This document shows, piece after piece, positions 1 through 8,295 of a stretch of 64,000 bases of DNA. Each line of letters starts with the position of its first letter. Within the stretch, counting starts at the first letter, position 1. A model generated the notes under the pieces. It worked only from the letters and a program-made list of their open reading frames with translations, made no database searches and had not been told where the DNA came from. Position numbers and translations under genes: made by a program. This stretch comes from HR10 sp964615335 (GTDB lineage Bacteria > Acidobacteriota > Blastocatellia > HR10), in contig CAZTMT010000006.1 of NCBI GenBank assembly GCA_964615335.1, forward strand, positions 62,001 through 126,000, given 5' to 3'.

Positions 1-1083
1 CGCGCTTTGGGCGAGCAGCTCGGCGCATTGCAGGATGCTGTTCGACGCATTGTCGAAGGGCATCAGCAGATTCAGGAGACTCTGGTCAAGCTCATTGAGT
101 CCCAGACGCGGCTGGAAGCTCGCGTCAGCCGGCTGGAAGAGGTGAGCGCCCGGCTGGTCGAAGCGCATGCATCCCTCAGTCGAACGGTCGAGCAGTTAGT
201 TGATGCCCAGCGACGAATTGAGGAGCGGGTGGGGCGGCTGGAAGAAGTGACGGCGGAGCTGGCTCGGGGACAGGCTGAGTTGCGGGAGGCAGTTCGGGCT
301 TTGGCTGAGGCGCAAGCACGGACCGAAGAGCAAGTGGGGCGATTGGAGGCCGCCGTTGAACAGTTAGCTGGGGCGCAGGCGCGGACCGAGGAACGAGTGG
401 GGCGGCTGGAGCAAGTTGTTCAGCAACTGGCCGAGGCGCAAGCACGGACCGAGGAGCGAGTGGGGCGGTTGGAAGAGGTGACGGCGGAGCTGGCTCGGGG
501 ACAGGCCGAGCTGCGGGAGGCGGTTCGGGCTTTGGCTGAGGCGCAGGCGCGGACCGAGGAGCGAGTGGGGCGGTTGGAAGAGGTGACGGCGGAGCTGGCT
601 CGGGGACAGGCCGAGCTGCGAGAGGCCATGAAGGCGATGGCTGAGGAGCAAGTCCGCATGCAGAGGGAGCTGCAGCATCTGGCCAAGCAAGTGGGGGGAT
701 TGAGCGAAACGCTGGGTGCTGACCTTGAAGACCTGGCCTACATCGTGCTCCATGATGTGTTGAAGCGAGAGTTCGGGTGGAAAGTCGGTCCTTTGCAACG
801 GACCTGGCAGAAGTGGAACGATCGTCTGGAAGAGATCAACATCTTCGGTCGCGCTGAAGACCCGGCTCGTCCGGGCCGCATGATCTGGATTGTGGGCGAA
901 GCCAAGTATAACCTCACCGTGCGTGAGGTCGAACGGTTTGCCAAGCTCGTCGAGCGGGCCCGGAAGCACCTGATCGGCGAGATCTTCCCCGTCTGTTTCT
1001 GCCGGCGCGCGCGGCCTGAAGTGCAAGATCGCGTTCGGGATCTGGGCTTGCGTCTGGTCTTCTCCTACGGCCACATGGTCTGA
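1..1083 (+). CDS. Coiled-coil protein with C-terminal PD-(D/E)XK nuclease-like domain (DUF3782-like), 5' end outside window
   Basis: The frame is open to the left edge, so the true start may lie outside; the first in-window start codon is TTG at 7 (numbering below uses it, 358 residues). Residues 1-230 are one long coiled coil built from near-identical heptad blocks. Residues 235-358 are a compact domain with an E-x-K motif (GEAK, 297-300) after an EINI stretch (276-279), as in DUF3782-type proteins of the PD-(D/E)XK fold, where the first motif usually carries an aspartate; here that place seems to hold asparagine. Members of this group are common in thermophilic bacteria and have no settled function. 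DNA cleavage is therefore only a fold-based guess. Confidence 0.7.
   Translation, partial: RALGEQLGALQDAVRRIVEGHQQIQETLVKLIESQTRLEARVSRLEEVSARLVEAHASLSRTVEQLVDAQRRIEERVGRLEEVTAELARGQAELREAVRALAEAQARTEEQVGRLEAAVEQLAGAQARTEERVGRLEQVVQQLAEAQARTEERVGRLEEVTAELARGQAELREAVRALAEAQARTEERVGRLEEVTAELARGQAELREAMKAMAEEQVRMQRELQHLAKQVGGLSETLGADLEDLAYIVLHDVLKREFGWKVGPLQRTWQKWNDRLEEINIFGRAEDPARPGRMIWIVGEAKYNLTVREVERFAKLVERARKHLIGEIFPVCFCRRARPEVQDRVRDLGLRLVFSYGHMV
214..645 (+). repeat. In-frame heptad-multiple repeats inside the coiled-coil gene
   Basis: Blocks beginning with (R)(I/T)EE(R/Q)VGRLE recur five times, with lengths of 35, 21, 21, 35 and about 35 residues. These are exact multiples of seven, so the coiled-coil register is kept. 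The DNA copies at roughly 449-553 and 554-640 are almost identical, which points to recent duplication. Confidence 0.85.
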
Positions 1084-1134
1084 GCGCGCAAGGCAAGAGG
1101 AAGCGAAGGGGCAGAAGGCCGCTCCTCCGCCAGC

Positions 1135-2370
1135 TCAGTGAGGCGTCTTCAGGATCACATCCCCTTCGGCGAGGCCGTCGAGGACTTCAACGTACATCTC
1201 GTCATGGAGTCCGAGGCGCACCGGGCGTTCGATCCAGCGATTCCCCTGTTTCACCTTCACGAGCGTCTGGCCCTGGCGCGTGAGGACGGCGCTGCGCGGG
1301 ATGATGAGGACGTTTTCTTTCCGGGCGAGCTGGATGAGCACGTCCACGCGCAAGCCGATGACGAGTCGTCCGCGAGCGTGGGGATCCAGCTGGATCCACG
1401 TCTCCAGGACCTCGCGGTCGCGCTTCTCGGCGGGATCATCGCCCAGCAGCGTCTTGCGACCCAAAGCGGCACTCACGCGGATGACGTGGCCTGTGAAGAC
1501 CTCTCCGCGATAGGCATCGGCGGTGATGAAGGCGGGGGCTCCGAGGCGGATCTTCGCCACATCGGTCTCATCAATTTCGGCGCGGACGTGCAGTTGAGAG
1601 TCATCGGTCAGAGAGAGGACCGGCTGGGCGAGCGTTTCGGGGAGCACGACCTCGCCGGGATGTCGAAAGCGCTTGAGGATGAGGCCATCGCAGGGGGCGC
1701 GAAGGAGCGTATTCTCGTACTGAGCTTGAGCCTCGCGCAGGCGGGCGCGCGCCAGTTGCACCTCGGCCTGCGCGGCGGCGATCTCCTGGGCGCGGCTTCC
1801 GGCCAGTACGCGCTCGTAGTGGGAGCGGGCGGCATCCCAGCGGGCGCGCGCCGTTCGCCACTCTCGTTCGGCCTGATCCAGCTCCTCGCGGGAGAGGATG
1901 CCGCGCTCGTAAAGCCGTCGGGCGCGCGCCCATGCCGCTTCGGCGTATTCGGCAGCAGCGCGAGCTTCCTCGACGGCGGCGCGCGCCTGCTCCTTCTCTT
2001 CGGGTCGGGACCCGGCGCGAAGCAATTCGAGTTGGGCTTCAGCGCGAGCCAGCAGTGCGCGTTCGGCTTCAAGGCGCGCGCGATAGTCTGCGTTCTCCAG
2101 CTCGGCCAGCACCTGTCCCCGGCGCACGCGCTCGCCCTCCTGGACGTAGACGGCTCGAATGCGGCCCGGAACCTTGAAGCTCAACCGGATCTCCTCGGAA
2201 GCCCCTTCGACGCGCCCGTGAGCAGCGATCCGCCAGTCAATGCGGCCACGGCGCACGCTTGTCGTCGCCGGGACATTCCGATGATTCCGAATGAAGTACA
2301 TGCCCAAGGAGACCAGCAGCGCCAGCGCCAGGAGAAGGCCATTTCGTTGCCGTCGGCTGAGAGCTTCCAT
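1135..2370 (-). CDS. HlyD/MacA/DevB-family periplasmic adaptor subunit of an ABC exporter
   Basis: 411 residues. It has an N-terminal membrane anchor (about 10-28), a biotinyl-lipoyl-like half motif around 55-95 (VPGRIRAVYVQEGERVRRGQVL), a long alpha-helical hairpin (about 95-215), the second lipoyl half around 222-250 and beta-barrel/membrane-proximal domains to the end. This layout is that of adaptors bridging an inner-membrane transporter to an outer-membrane channel. The start codon follows the stop of the ATPase gene by 2 bp, so it is the last gene of a three-gene leftward operon. No TolC-like gene is in the window. The substrate is unknown; DevBCA systems move glycolipids and MacAB systems move macrolides or peptides. 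Confidence 0.88.
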   Translation of the reverse strand: MEALSRRQRNGLLLALALLVSLGMYFIRNHRNVPATTSVRRGRIDWRIAAHGRVEGASEEIRLSFKVPGRIRAVYVQEGERVRRGQVLAELENADYRARLEAERALLARAEAQLELLRAGSRPEEKEQARAAVEEARAAAEYAEAAWARARRLYERGILSREELDQAEREWRTARARWDAARSHYERVLAGSRAQEIAAAQAEVQLARARLREAQAQYENTLLRAPCDGLILKRFRHPGEVVLPETLAQPVLSLTDDSQLHVRAEIDETDVAKIRLGAPAFITADAYRGEVFTGHVIRVSAALGRKTLLGDDPAEKRDREVLETWIQLDPHARGRLVIGLRVDVLIQLARKENVLIIPRSAVLTRQGQTLVKVKQGNRWIERPVRLGLHDEMYVEVLDGLAEGDVILKTPH

Positions 2371-2372
2371 TC

Positions 2373-3095
2373 CTACTCTCCGCGACCCGCGTATTCGGGC
2401 TCTTCCTCACGACTTGGGCGCGTCCTCAGGCATCCGTCCTCCATGAACAGGACCTCATCGGCGAGATCGCAGACGCGCTGATCGTGAGTGACCATGAAGA
2501 CGAGCCGATCGTCCGAGCGGGCGATCTCGCGCAGAAGCTCGACGATCTGTCGGCCTGTCTGCGAATCGAGCATGCCGGTCGGCTCGTCGGCCAGAATGAT
2601 CGGAGGATCGCCGGCCAGAGCCCGAGCCAGGGCGACGCGCTGCTTCTCGCCCCCGCTCAGATCGCGCGGAAGGAAATGGAGGCGATCGCCCAGACCCACG
2701 CGTCGAAGCAGCTCGGTCGCCTGCTGCCGTGCCGCCCGACCGGTGAGCCCCTTGAGATTCAAGGCCAGCTCGACATTCTCCAGCGCCGTCAATGCCGGGA
2801 AGAGATTGAACGTCTGGAAGACGAACCCGATATATCGGCGTCGCAGCAGCGGCAGCGTGCGTTCATCCAGGGCCGAGGCCTCGTGCTCGAAAAGGAAGAG
2901 GCGTCCTTGCGTCGGCTTCAGCAGACATCCCATCAGAAGAAGCAACGTCGTCTTGCCGCTGCCCGAGGGACCCATCAACAGAAGAAATCGTCCTCCGGTG
3001 AGTTGGAGGCTCACCTCGCGCACGGCGACGACGGCCGTGGGGCCTTCGCCGTATACCTTGCTGACGCGGTCCAGGACAAGAAAGGTCTTGCTCAT
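2373..3095 (-). CDS. ABC transporter ATPase, DevA/LolD/MacB type
   Basis: 240 residues, the normal size of a stand-alone ATPase. Walker A GPSGSGKT is at 42-49, the Q-loop glutamine is near 94, the signature LSGGE at 146-150 and Walker B IILADEP at 166-172. The following D-loop and switch histidine (VTHD) are present, so it should hydrolyse ATP. It sits between the DevC-like permease (7 bp upstream) and the adaptor (2 bp downstream) and is probably translationally coupled to both. Its role is to power the exporter at the inner membrane. Confidence 0.92.
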   Translation of the reverse strand: MSKTFLVLDRVSKVYGEGPTAVVAVREVSLQLTGGRFLLLMGPSGSGKTTLLLLMGCLLKPTQGRLFLFEHEASALDERTLPLLRRRYIGFVFQTFNLFPALTALENVELALNLKGLTGRAARQQATELLRRVGLGDRLHFLPRDLSGGEKQRVALARALAGDPPIILADEPTGMLDSQTGRQIVELLREIARSDDRLVFMVTHDQRVCDLADEVLFMEDGCLRTRPSREEEPEYAGRGE

Positions 3096-3102
3096 AGAGC
3101 CT

Positions 3103-4227
3103 TCAGCTTCGGAAGACGATCGCCGGATCGAGCTTGGTCACCTTGACGATTGAGAGGATCGAAGCGCCGATGCACATGGTGACGGTGAGGGCGAAAATGC
3201 CCAGAAGGACCGGCAGGGGGAGATACGCCTCCAGCCCGGCGCGTCGCGCCAGCGAGAGGAACGCGCGGGCCAGCAGCATCCCCGTCCCATAACCGATCAC
3301 CGACACAATGAGCGCTTGCGCGATGATGATGCGGTAGAGGTCGGCATTGGTCGCGCCCAGAGCCTTGAGCGTCCCGAATTCCCGGATGTGCTCTATTGTG
3401 GAGGCGTAGATCGTCTGGCCGACGATGATCATCCCGATGAGCAAACCCAGGAGCGCCGTGCTGAGCAGAGCGATGCCAGCTCCGGTGACCAGCAGCCAGT
3501 ATTTCCGCGATTTCCAACTGAATTCGCTCCGGGTGTAGACGTCCACGCCTGTGAGCGTTCGAGCCAGATGCTCCTTGACCTCCTCAACGGTATAGCCGGG
3601 CGCGACCTTCACCAGGATGTACACGGTCTGCCCCGGAGGGATGAACGAAAGTGCGAGCGCGTTCTTGAACGAGGTGAAGACGAAGGGGCTGCCGACAAAA
3701 GATTTCGCCCCGCGCGTGATCCCGGCAATACGCGCCTTCCGCCCGATGATCTCCACCTCGTCCCCCACGCGGGGAGAGCCCAGACGCGCGCGATCGGCCT
3801 CGTCAATGAAGATCTGGTTGAAATACTTCACCTGCAAGAGATCCCCTTCGACGATGTCCCAAGGGGCTCCAACGCGCGTCTCCGGATTGAACCCGATGAC
3901 CTGAATCGTCTCCTGTCCGCCATCGGGCATCTTCCAGTAACTGAACCCCATGAGGAACTTCTCGGCCCAGAGCACACCCGGGACGCGCCGCGCTTCGTAG
4001 AGTTTCTGTTCCGAGAAGGGGAGGCCGAAGTCGAAGTTCTTCAGATTCTTCGAGGTGATCCAGATGTCGGCCTCGATGTGATCGATGAGAACCGAAGCGT
4101 TCGTCATGAACTTCAAGAAGAAACCGATCTGCAGGGTCATCAGAACGACAGCGAACTGAATGCCCAGGAGAGCCACAAGGAATCGCACGCGATCGTGGAA
4201 GAGGTTCTTCCGTGCCAGCGAGACCAT
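3103..4227 (-). CDS. ABC exporter permease, FtsX/MacB fold, DevC-like
   Basis: 374 residues. An N-terminal transmembrane helix (about 15-38) is followed by a periplasmic domain of about 200 residues and three C-terminal helices (about 245-270, 290-320, 340-365), the FtsX/MacB topology. The N-terminal region (NASVLIDHIEADIWITSKN) matches the DevC group in memory. It is the first gene of the leftward permease-ATPase-adaptor operon and is divergent from the EF-P-like gene across 160 bp. Three genes with this spacing make a complete inner-membrane and adaptor module. The substrate cannot be read from sequence. Confidence 0.87.
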   Translation of the reverse strand: MVSLARKNLFHDRVRFLVALLGIQFAVVLMTLQIGFFLKFMTNASVLIDHIEADIWITSKNLKNFDFGLPFSEQKLYEARRVPGVLWAEKFLMGFSYWKMPDGGQETIQVIGFNPETRVGAPWDIVEGDLLQVKYFNQIFIDEADRARLGSPRVGDEVEIIGRKARIAGITRGAKSFVGSPFVFTSFKNALALSFIPPGQTVYILVKVAPGYTVEEVKEHLARTLTGVDVYTRSEFSWKSRKYWLLVTGAGIALLSTALLGLLIGMIIVGQTIYASTIEHIREFGTLKALGATNADLYRIIIAQALIVSVIGYGTGMLLARAFLSLARRAGLEAYLPLPVLLGIFALTVTMCIGASILSIVKVTKLDPAIVFRS

Positions 4228-4387
4228 CCCCGTGTTTTCCGAACGCGCTCATTCGATGCTCAACGCCTCAAGTATACGGGACGTGATGCGCGCAGGGGAA
4301 GGCGAATCCTGGGGGCCTTCCCTTGCCTCTCGGAGAGCAAGCGCGTACATTAATGGCGGGAGAAGGCCAGATCGGGAGGGACCAGAT

Positions 4388-4969
4388 ATGATCGCGGCAG
4401 CCGACCTCAAAGATGGGATGGTCATTCGAGTCGAGGGCGAGTTGTACCGCGTCATTGAGGCCAAGTATCACGCCGGCGGCGGACAATTCGGGGGGATGAT
4501 GTTCGCCAAAGCGCGCCACCTTCGGACTCGCCATATCAAGGAGTGGCGCTTCCATCCCGATGAGAAGCTCGAAGATGTCGTTCTGGAACGTCAGGAGATG
4601 GAGTATCTCTACACCGACGGTGAGGATTTCTACTTCATGAATCCGGAGACATTCGAGCAGATCAGTCTCCCGCGGGAGACCATTGGGCCGCGAGAGCGGT
4701 TCCTGCAGCCCAACATGCGCATTCCGGTCGAGATGTATGACGGCACGCCGGTGAACGTCGTCTTCCCGGAGGTCGTGGAGCTGAAGGTCGTCTCGGCTCC
4801 GCCCGGATTGCGAGAGCATGAGACGAGCACCTATAAGACGGTGATCCTGGAGAACGGGATGGAAGTTCTCGTCCCGCAGTTCATCAAGGAAGGAGAGATC
4901 GTGCGCATCGAGGTGGAGACCGGTCGGTATCTGGAACGCGTGAGAGAGGGGCGAAAGCCGGGGACCTGA
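4388..4969 (+). CDS. efp: Elongation factor P-like protein
   Basis: 193 residues, near the usual 185-190. A GGGAGG ribosome site lies about 10 bases before this ATG; longer upstream reading is not supported. The three domains of EF-P are visible: the KOW-like domain (1-65), the central OB domain with MEYLY and FMNPETFEQ, and the C-terminal domain ending GRYLERV. EF-P relieves ribosome stalling at polyproline. The oddity is the domain I loop: E. coli has PGKGQ with modified Lys34, while here the loop reads HAGGGQFGG (28-36), with no lysine or arginine at the tip and apparently about two residues longer. It may be a divergent paralogue rather than the main EF-P. Confidence 0.8.
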   Translation: MIAAADLKDGMVIRVEGELYRVIEAKYHAGGGQFGGMMFAKARHLRTRHIKEWRFHPDEKLEDVVLERQEMEYLYTDGEDFYFMNPETFEQISLPRETIGPRERFLQPNMRIPVEMYDGTPVNVVFPEVVELKVVSAPPGLREHETSTYKTVILENGMEVLVPQFIKEGEIVRIEVETGRYLERVREGRKPGT

Positions 4970-5000
4970 AGCACCGGCGATCCTTTGACAAGGAGGGCTC

Positions 5001-5570
5001 ATGAAGAGGACCTTTCGAGAGGCTCTCTGGAGAAGCGCGGTATTTCTCGCGTTGGGGCTTATGGGGATTTTCTCCTGGGCGACACCGCAGGAGCGTCCGG
5101 GGACGCCGACGACGCCTCTGAAGGTGGGGGATCCGGCGCCGGATTTCACATTGCCGGATCAGAACAATCGTCCCGTGCGGCTGGCGGACTTCAAGGGGAA
5201 GAAGAACGTCGTGCTCGCCTTCTACGTGCTCGCCTTCACGGGGGGCTGAACGCGCGAGCTGAAGGCCTATCAGGATGATGTGGCCCGATTCGATGCGATG
5301 GAGACGCAGATTCTCGGCATCAGCGTGGACAGCCCCTTCGCCAACAAGCGCTTCGCCGAGGACCTGGGACTCACCTATCCTCTGCTCAGCGACTTTCATC
5401 GTCGGGTGTCGAAGCTTTACGGCGTCCTGGATGAAGAGCGTGGAGTAGCGCGACGCACGACGTTCGTGATTGATAAGGAGGGGATCATTCGCTATATCGA
5501 GCAAGGGGCTTCGGCCATTGACCCTTCGGGCGCGCGCCAGGCCTGCCAGGTCTTGAGCGGGAAGACGTAG
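5001..5570 (+). CDS. Exported peroxiredoxin with in-frame TGA at the peroxidatic cysteine: probable selenoprotein
   Basis: Reading through TGA at 5247-5249 gives 189 residues in one frame with no shift. An AGGAGG ribosome site precedes ATG 5001 and residues 1-30 look like a signal peptide. The thioredoxin fold of the AhpC/TSA family follows (VGDPAPDFTLPDQ, 42-54; LAFYVLAFTGG, 72-82). In this family the next residue is the peroxidatic cysteine of a T-x-x-C motif followed by TREL or similar; here codon 83 is TGA and then TREL. Everything after it (GISVDSPF, YPLLSDF, TTFVID) is conserved and undamaged. The only other cysteine is Cys182. Selenocysteine would make this a peroxide-reducing selenoenzyme of the periplasm. 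The alternative, a nonsense mutation hitting exactly this codon, is less likely. Confidence 0.85.
5264..5285 (+). promoter_or_regulatory. SECIS-like hairpin downstream of the TGA codon
   Basis: GGCC (5264-5267), T, ATCA (5269-5272), loop GGA (5273-5275), TGAT (5276-5279), G, bulged T (5281), GGCC (5282-5285) forms a nine-pair stem with one U-G pair and one bulged U. The loop starts with G and lies 23 bases after the TGA, inside the range of about 16-37 bases known for bacterial SECIS elements read by SelB. The structure was found by eye and no folding energy was computed. Confidence 0.65.
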
Positions 5571-5723
5571 CGACTCTGCGAGAGGACTCCGCTTGTTCCC
5601 GAAGGGGGGGATCTCTGCGAAAACGGCGGGGGCTCTCAGAAGACGAGGTCCATGGGGCCGTCGCTCCCGACGCGATCGCGGAAGGGATCGCTGTGGGCGC
5701 GCCGGCATGAAGGAGAGAACGCG

Positions 5724-6866
5724 ATGAGATTTTCGACCAAGGCAATTCATGTGGGAAGTGAGCCGGATCCGTTGACGGGGGCTGTGAGCGTTCCCATCTA
5801 TCAGACCTCGACCTACGCGCAGGACGGGTTGGGGAAGCACAAAGGGTACGAATATGCGCGCACGCAGAATCCGACGCGCTTCGCCCTGGAGCGGTGCTTG
5901 GCGGCTCTGGAAGGAGGGATGGCGGCCTTCGCCTTCGCCTCCGGAATGGCGGCGATCAATGCCCTGGTGCAGGCGCTTTTGCGCGCGGGCGATCATGTGA
6001 TCGTCTCGGAGAACGTCTACGGGGGGACGTTCCGCCTCTTCGAGCGCGTGTGGCGGGCCTGCGGTCTGCAGTTCAGCTATGTGGATACGCGCGATCTCGC
6101 CCAACTGGAGCGCGCGATCTGTCCGGAGACGAAGATGGTTTTTCTCGAAACGCCGACCAATCCGCTGATGATTCTGACGGACATTCGCGCCGTGGCCGAC
6201 TGCGTGCGCCCGCGAGGCATTCGCGTCGTCGTGGATAATACGTTCATGAGCCCGTATTTTCAGAGGCCGATCGAGCTGGGAGCGGATATCGTCATCCACT
6301 CGACGACCAAGTACTTGAACGGACACAGCGACAGCGTCGGAGGGGCGCTCATCGTGACTTCAGCCGAAGATGCCGAGCGGATCCGGTTTGTGCAAAACGC
6401 GGCCGGGGGGATCATCTCGCCCTTCGATGCCTGGCTCGTGCTGCGAGGGATCAAGACGCTGCCGCTGCGGATGCGCCAGCATGATGAGAACGGGCGCGCC
6501 GTCGCCCAGTTCCTGGCTGAGCATCCGCGCGTCCAGAGAGTGTACTATCCGGGACTCCCGTCGCATCCGCAGTATGAGCTGGCTCGGCGCCAGATGTCGG
6601 GATTTGGGGGCATGCTCTCTTTCGACGTGGGGACGCTCGAACGGGCCCGCACGGTGCTCGAGAATGTTCGTCTCTGCACGCTGGCTGAGAGCCTGGGTGG
6701 TGTCGAGACGCTCATCTGTCATCCCGCGACGATGACCCATGCCAGCGTGCCGCCGTCCGAGAGAGAACGCCTGGGGATCACCGAGGGGCTGATTCGACTC
6801 TCCGTCGGATGCGAGGATGTCGAAGACATTCTGGCCGATCTCGATCAGGCGCTCGCGCGCCTCTGA
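5724..6866 (+). CDS. Cystathionine gamma-synthase / gamma-lyase / methionine gamma-lyase family PLP enzyme
   Basis: 380 residues. The ATG at 5724 follows GGAGAG and the family's normal N-terminus begins here (FSTKAIHVG); the longer upstream frame is not family-like. Family motifs are YARTQNPT (44-51), SGMAAI (73-78), NVYGGT (97-102), ETPTNP (142-147), DNTF (171-174) and the PLP-binding lysine in HSTTKYLNGHSD (Lys196). The enzyme would handle homocysteine, cysteine or methionine sulfur in the cytoplasm. Sequence alone does not separate synthase from lyase activity. It follows the selenoprotein gene by 150 bp; a functional link through sulfur or selenium metabolism is only a suggestion. Confidence 0.9.
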   Translation: MRFSTKAIHVGSEPDPLTGAVSVPIYQTSTYAQDGLGKHKGYEYARTQNPTRFALERCLAALEGGMAAFAFASGMAAINALVQALLRAGDHVIVSENVYGGTFRLFERVWRACGLQFSYVDTRDLAQLERAICPETKMVFLETPTNPLMILTDIRAVADCVRPRGIRVVVDNTFMSPYFQRPIELGADIVIHSTTKYLNGHSDSVGGALIVTSAEDAERIRFVQNAAGGIISPFDAWLVLRGIKTLPLRMRQHDENGRAVAQFLAEHPRVQRVYYPGLPSHPQYELARRQMSGFGGMLSFDVGTLERARTVLENVRLCTLAESLGGVETLICHPATMTHASVPPSERERLGITEGLIRLSVGCEDVEDILADLDQALARL

Positions 6867-6885
6867 GGGGGGATGAGGTGAGCGC

Positions 6886-6914
6886 TCGAAATCCCGGCGC
6901 GGAAGCCGTATAAT
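6886..6914 (+). promoter_or_regulatory. Candidate promoter of the PP2C gene
   Basis: TCGAAA (6886-6891), 17 bp spacer, TATAAT (6909-6914). Transcription would begin near 6921-6922, at or just before the second ATG of the phosphatase gene, implying a leaderless or nearly leaderless message. Confidence 0.4.
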
Positions 6915-8208
6915 GTCCTCTATGGCGGAGAGATCCGGAGCGATCGTCGAGCTGCACGCCATCACCGACGTGGGGCTCGTGCGACCGAATAACGAAGATA
7001 ATTTCCTCATCCTCGATGTGGGGAAAGGGACCTACTGGACCGCTGCCGATGGCGCGCGCGTGCCCGAAGGCCTGGGGCGCTTGGATGTCGGGACATCGGG
7101 TCTGGTGCTGGCCGTCTCCGATGGCATGGGAGGAGCCCTGGCCGGAGAGGTGGCGAGCCATCTGGCTGTCACGACGGTCGCTCATCTGATGCACCGCTTC
7201 GATACGCAGGAGCCCTATGTGCGCTTCCCTTTTGCAGAGCGCTTGCGTTTGGCTCTGGAGCAGGCCAATCGTCTCATCTACGAGAAGGGCCAGCAGCGAC
7301 TGGAGCTGGCGGGGATGGGAGCGACCTTCACCGCCGCGGCCTGCCATCAGGGATGGCTCTACCTCGGACAGGTGGGAGATAGTCGCGCCTACCTCATCCG
7401 CGCCGGACGGATCCGCCAGCTCACCAAGGACCAATCGCTCGTGCACCATCTGGTCGAAGCGGGGTTCCTCACGGAGGAACAGGCGGAGCGACATGTCTAT
7501 CGGAATGTGATCCTGCAAGCCCTCGGCGCTCACCCCCATACGGTGATCGTGATGGACCGGATCGAAATGCGCGATGAAGATCTCGTGCTCCTCTGTAGCG
7601 ATGGACTCTTCCACAAAGTCCCGGCTCCGGAGATATGCGAGATCGTTCTGAAGAGTTCGGATGTGGCGGCGGCGGCCCACGAATTGGTGCGCCTGGCCCG
7701 GGAGCGCGGCGGAGAGGACAATATCACCGTCGTGCTCGCGCGCTTCCGCAACGAGGCCTGGGCCAGAGCGCAGGAGGGGGAAGAGCCCATCCTCATGCAC
7801 CTGGAGCGGGACGAGCGGCTCCCAGAGACTCTGGAGCCGGAGCTCTGGGATGAGCTGGTGCGCTTCATCCCGATCCTCTCCCCTTCGGGGACGTCGGAAG
7901 CCCGGCGGGGATCCGAGAATGAAGGGGAACAGGAAGCTGCGGACGCGGATCCCCCAGGGGAAACGTCTTCGACAACGGATGATCCGGAGATCTCTCCCGG
8001 TGAGTTCTTCACTCATCCGGGAGAGCCGAAGGCCCTCGCGCGCGGGATTGCGACCGGGACGGTCGCGCGGGCTCTGCTTGTGCTGCTTCTTCTTTTGTTC
8101 TTCGGAGCGATTCTCTCTACGCTCTGGTATCTTTCGGTTCGCGAGCGTCGGCTGGAAGAGTCACAGCAGGGACCTTCGCTGGTCCTCCGATCGGTGGCGG
8201 GCCCATGA
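6913..8208 (+). CDS. PP2C-family Ser/Thr protein phosphatase with C-terminal membrane anchor
   Basis: 431 residues from ATG 6913. PP2C metal-binding motifs are present in order: GLVRPNNEDNF near 17-27, DGMGG near 70, GDSRAY near 158, LCSDGL near 230 and EDNITVVL near 270. A low-complexity acidic linker (about 290-370) leads to one transmembrane helix near 390-412. The catalytic domain is thus in the cytoplasm and tethered to the membrane, as in bacterial PP2C partners of Hanks-type kinases; no kinase is in the window. TATAAT at 6909-6914 overlaps ATG 6913, so ATG 6922 may be the real start on a leaderless message. Confidence 0.9.
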   Translation: MSSMAERSGAIVELHAITDVGLVRPNNEDNFLILDVGKGTYWTAADGARVPEGLGRLDVGTSGLVLAVSDGMGGALAGEVASHLAVTTVAHLMHRFDTQEPYVRFPFAERLRLALEQANRLIYEKGQQRLELAGMGATFTAAACHQGWLYLGQVGDSRAYLIRAGRIRQLTKDQSLVHHLVEAGFLTEEQAERHVYRNVILQALGAHPHTVIVMDRIEMRDEDLVLLCSDGLFHKVPAPEICEIVLKSSDVAAAAHELVRLARERGGEDNITVVLARFRNEAWARAQEGEEPILMHLERDERLPETLEPELWDELVRFIPILSPSGTSEARRGSENEGEQEAADADPPGETSSTTDDPEISPGEFFTHPGEPKALARGIATGTVARALLVLLLLLFFGAILSTLWYLSVRERRLEESQQGPSLVLRSVAGP

Positions 8209-8295
8209 GGCGGAGAGTCTCTCAGCGAGCGATCCGCACGGAGAGGCATCGGGACGGTATGCTCTGGGCGATAATCCCATAAGGAGAGGTCGAAG

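Noticed and set aside
5247..5249. TGA taken as a nonsense mutation making two gene fragments
   Set aside because: It falls on the one residue where Sec replaces Cys in known peroxiredoxins, the rest of the frame is conserved, and a SECIS-like hairpin follows.
4884..6326. 480-codon antisense frame over the peroxiredoxin and PLP-enzyme genes
   Set aside because: Composition is Arg/His/Pro-rich shadow sequence and it crosses two well-supported genes.
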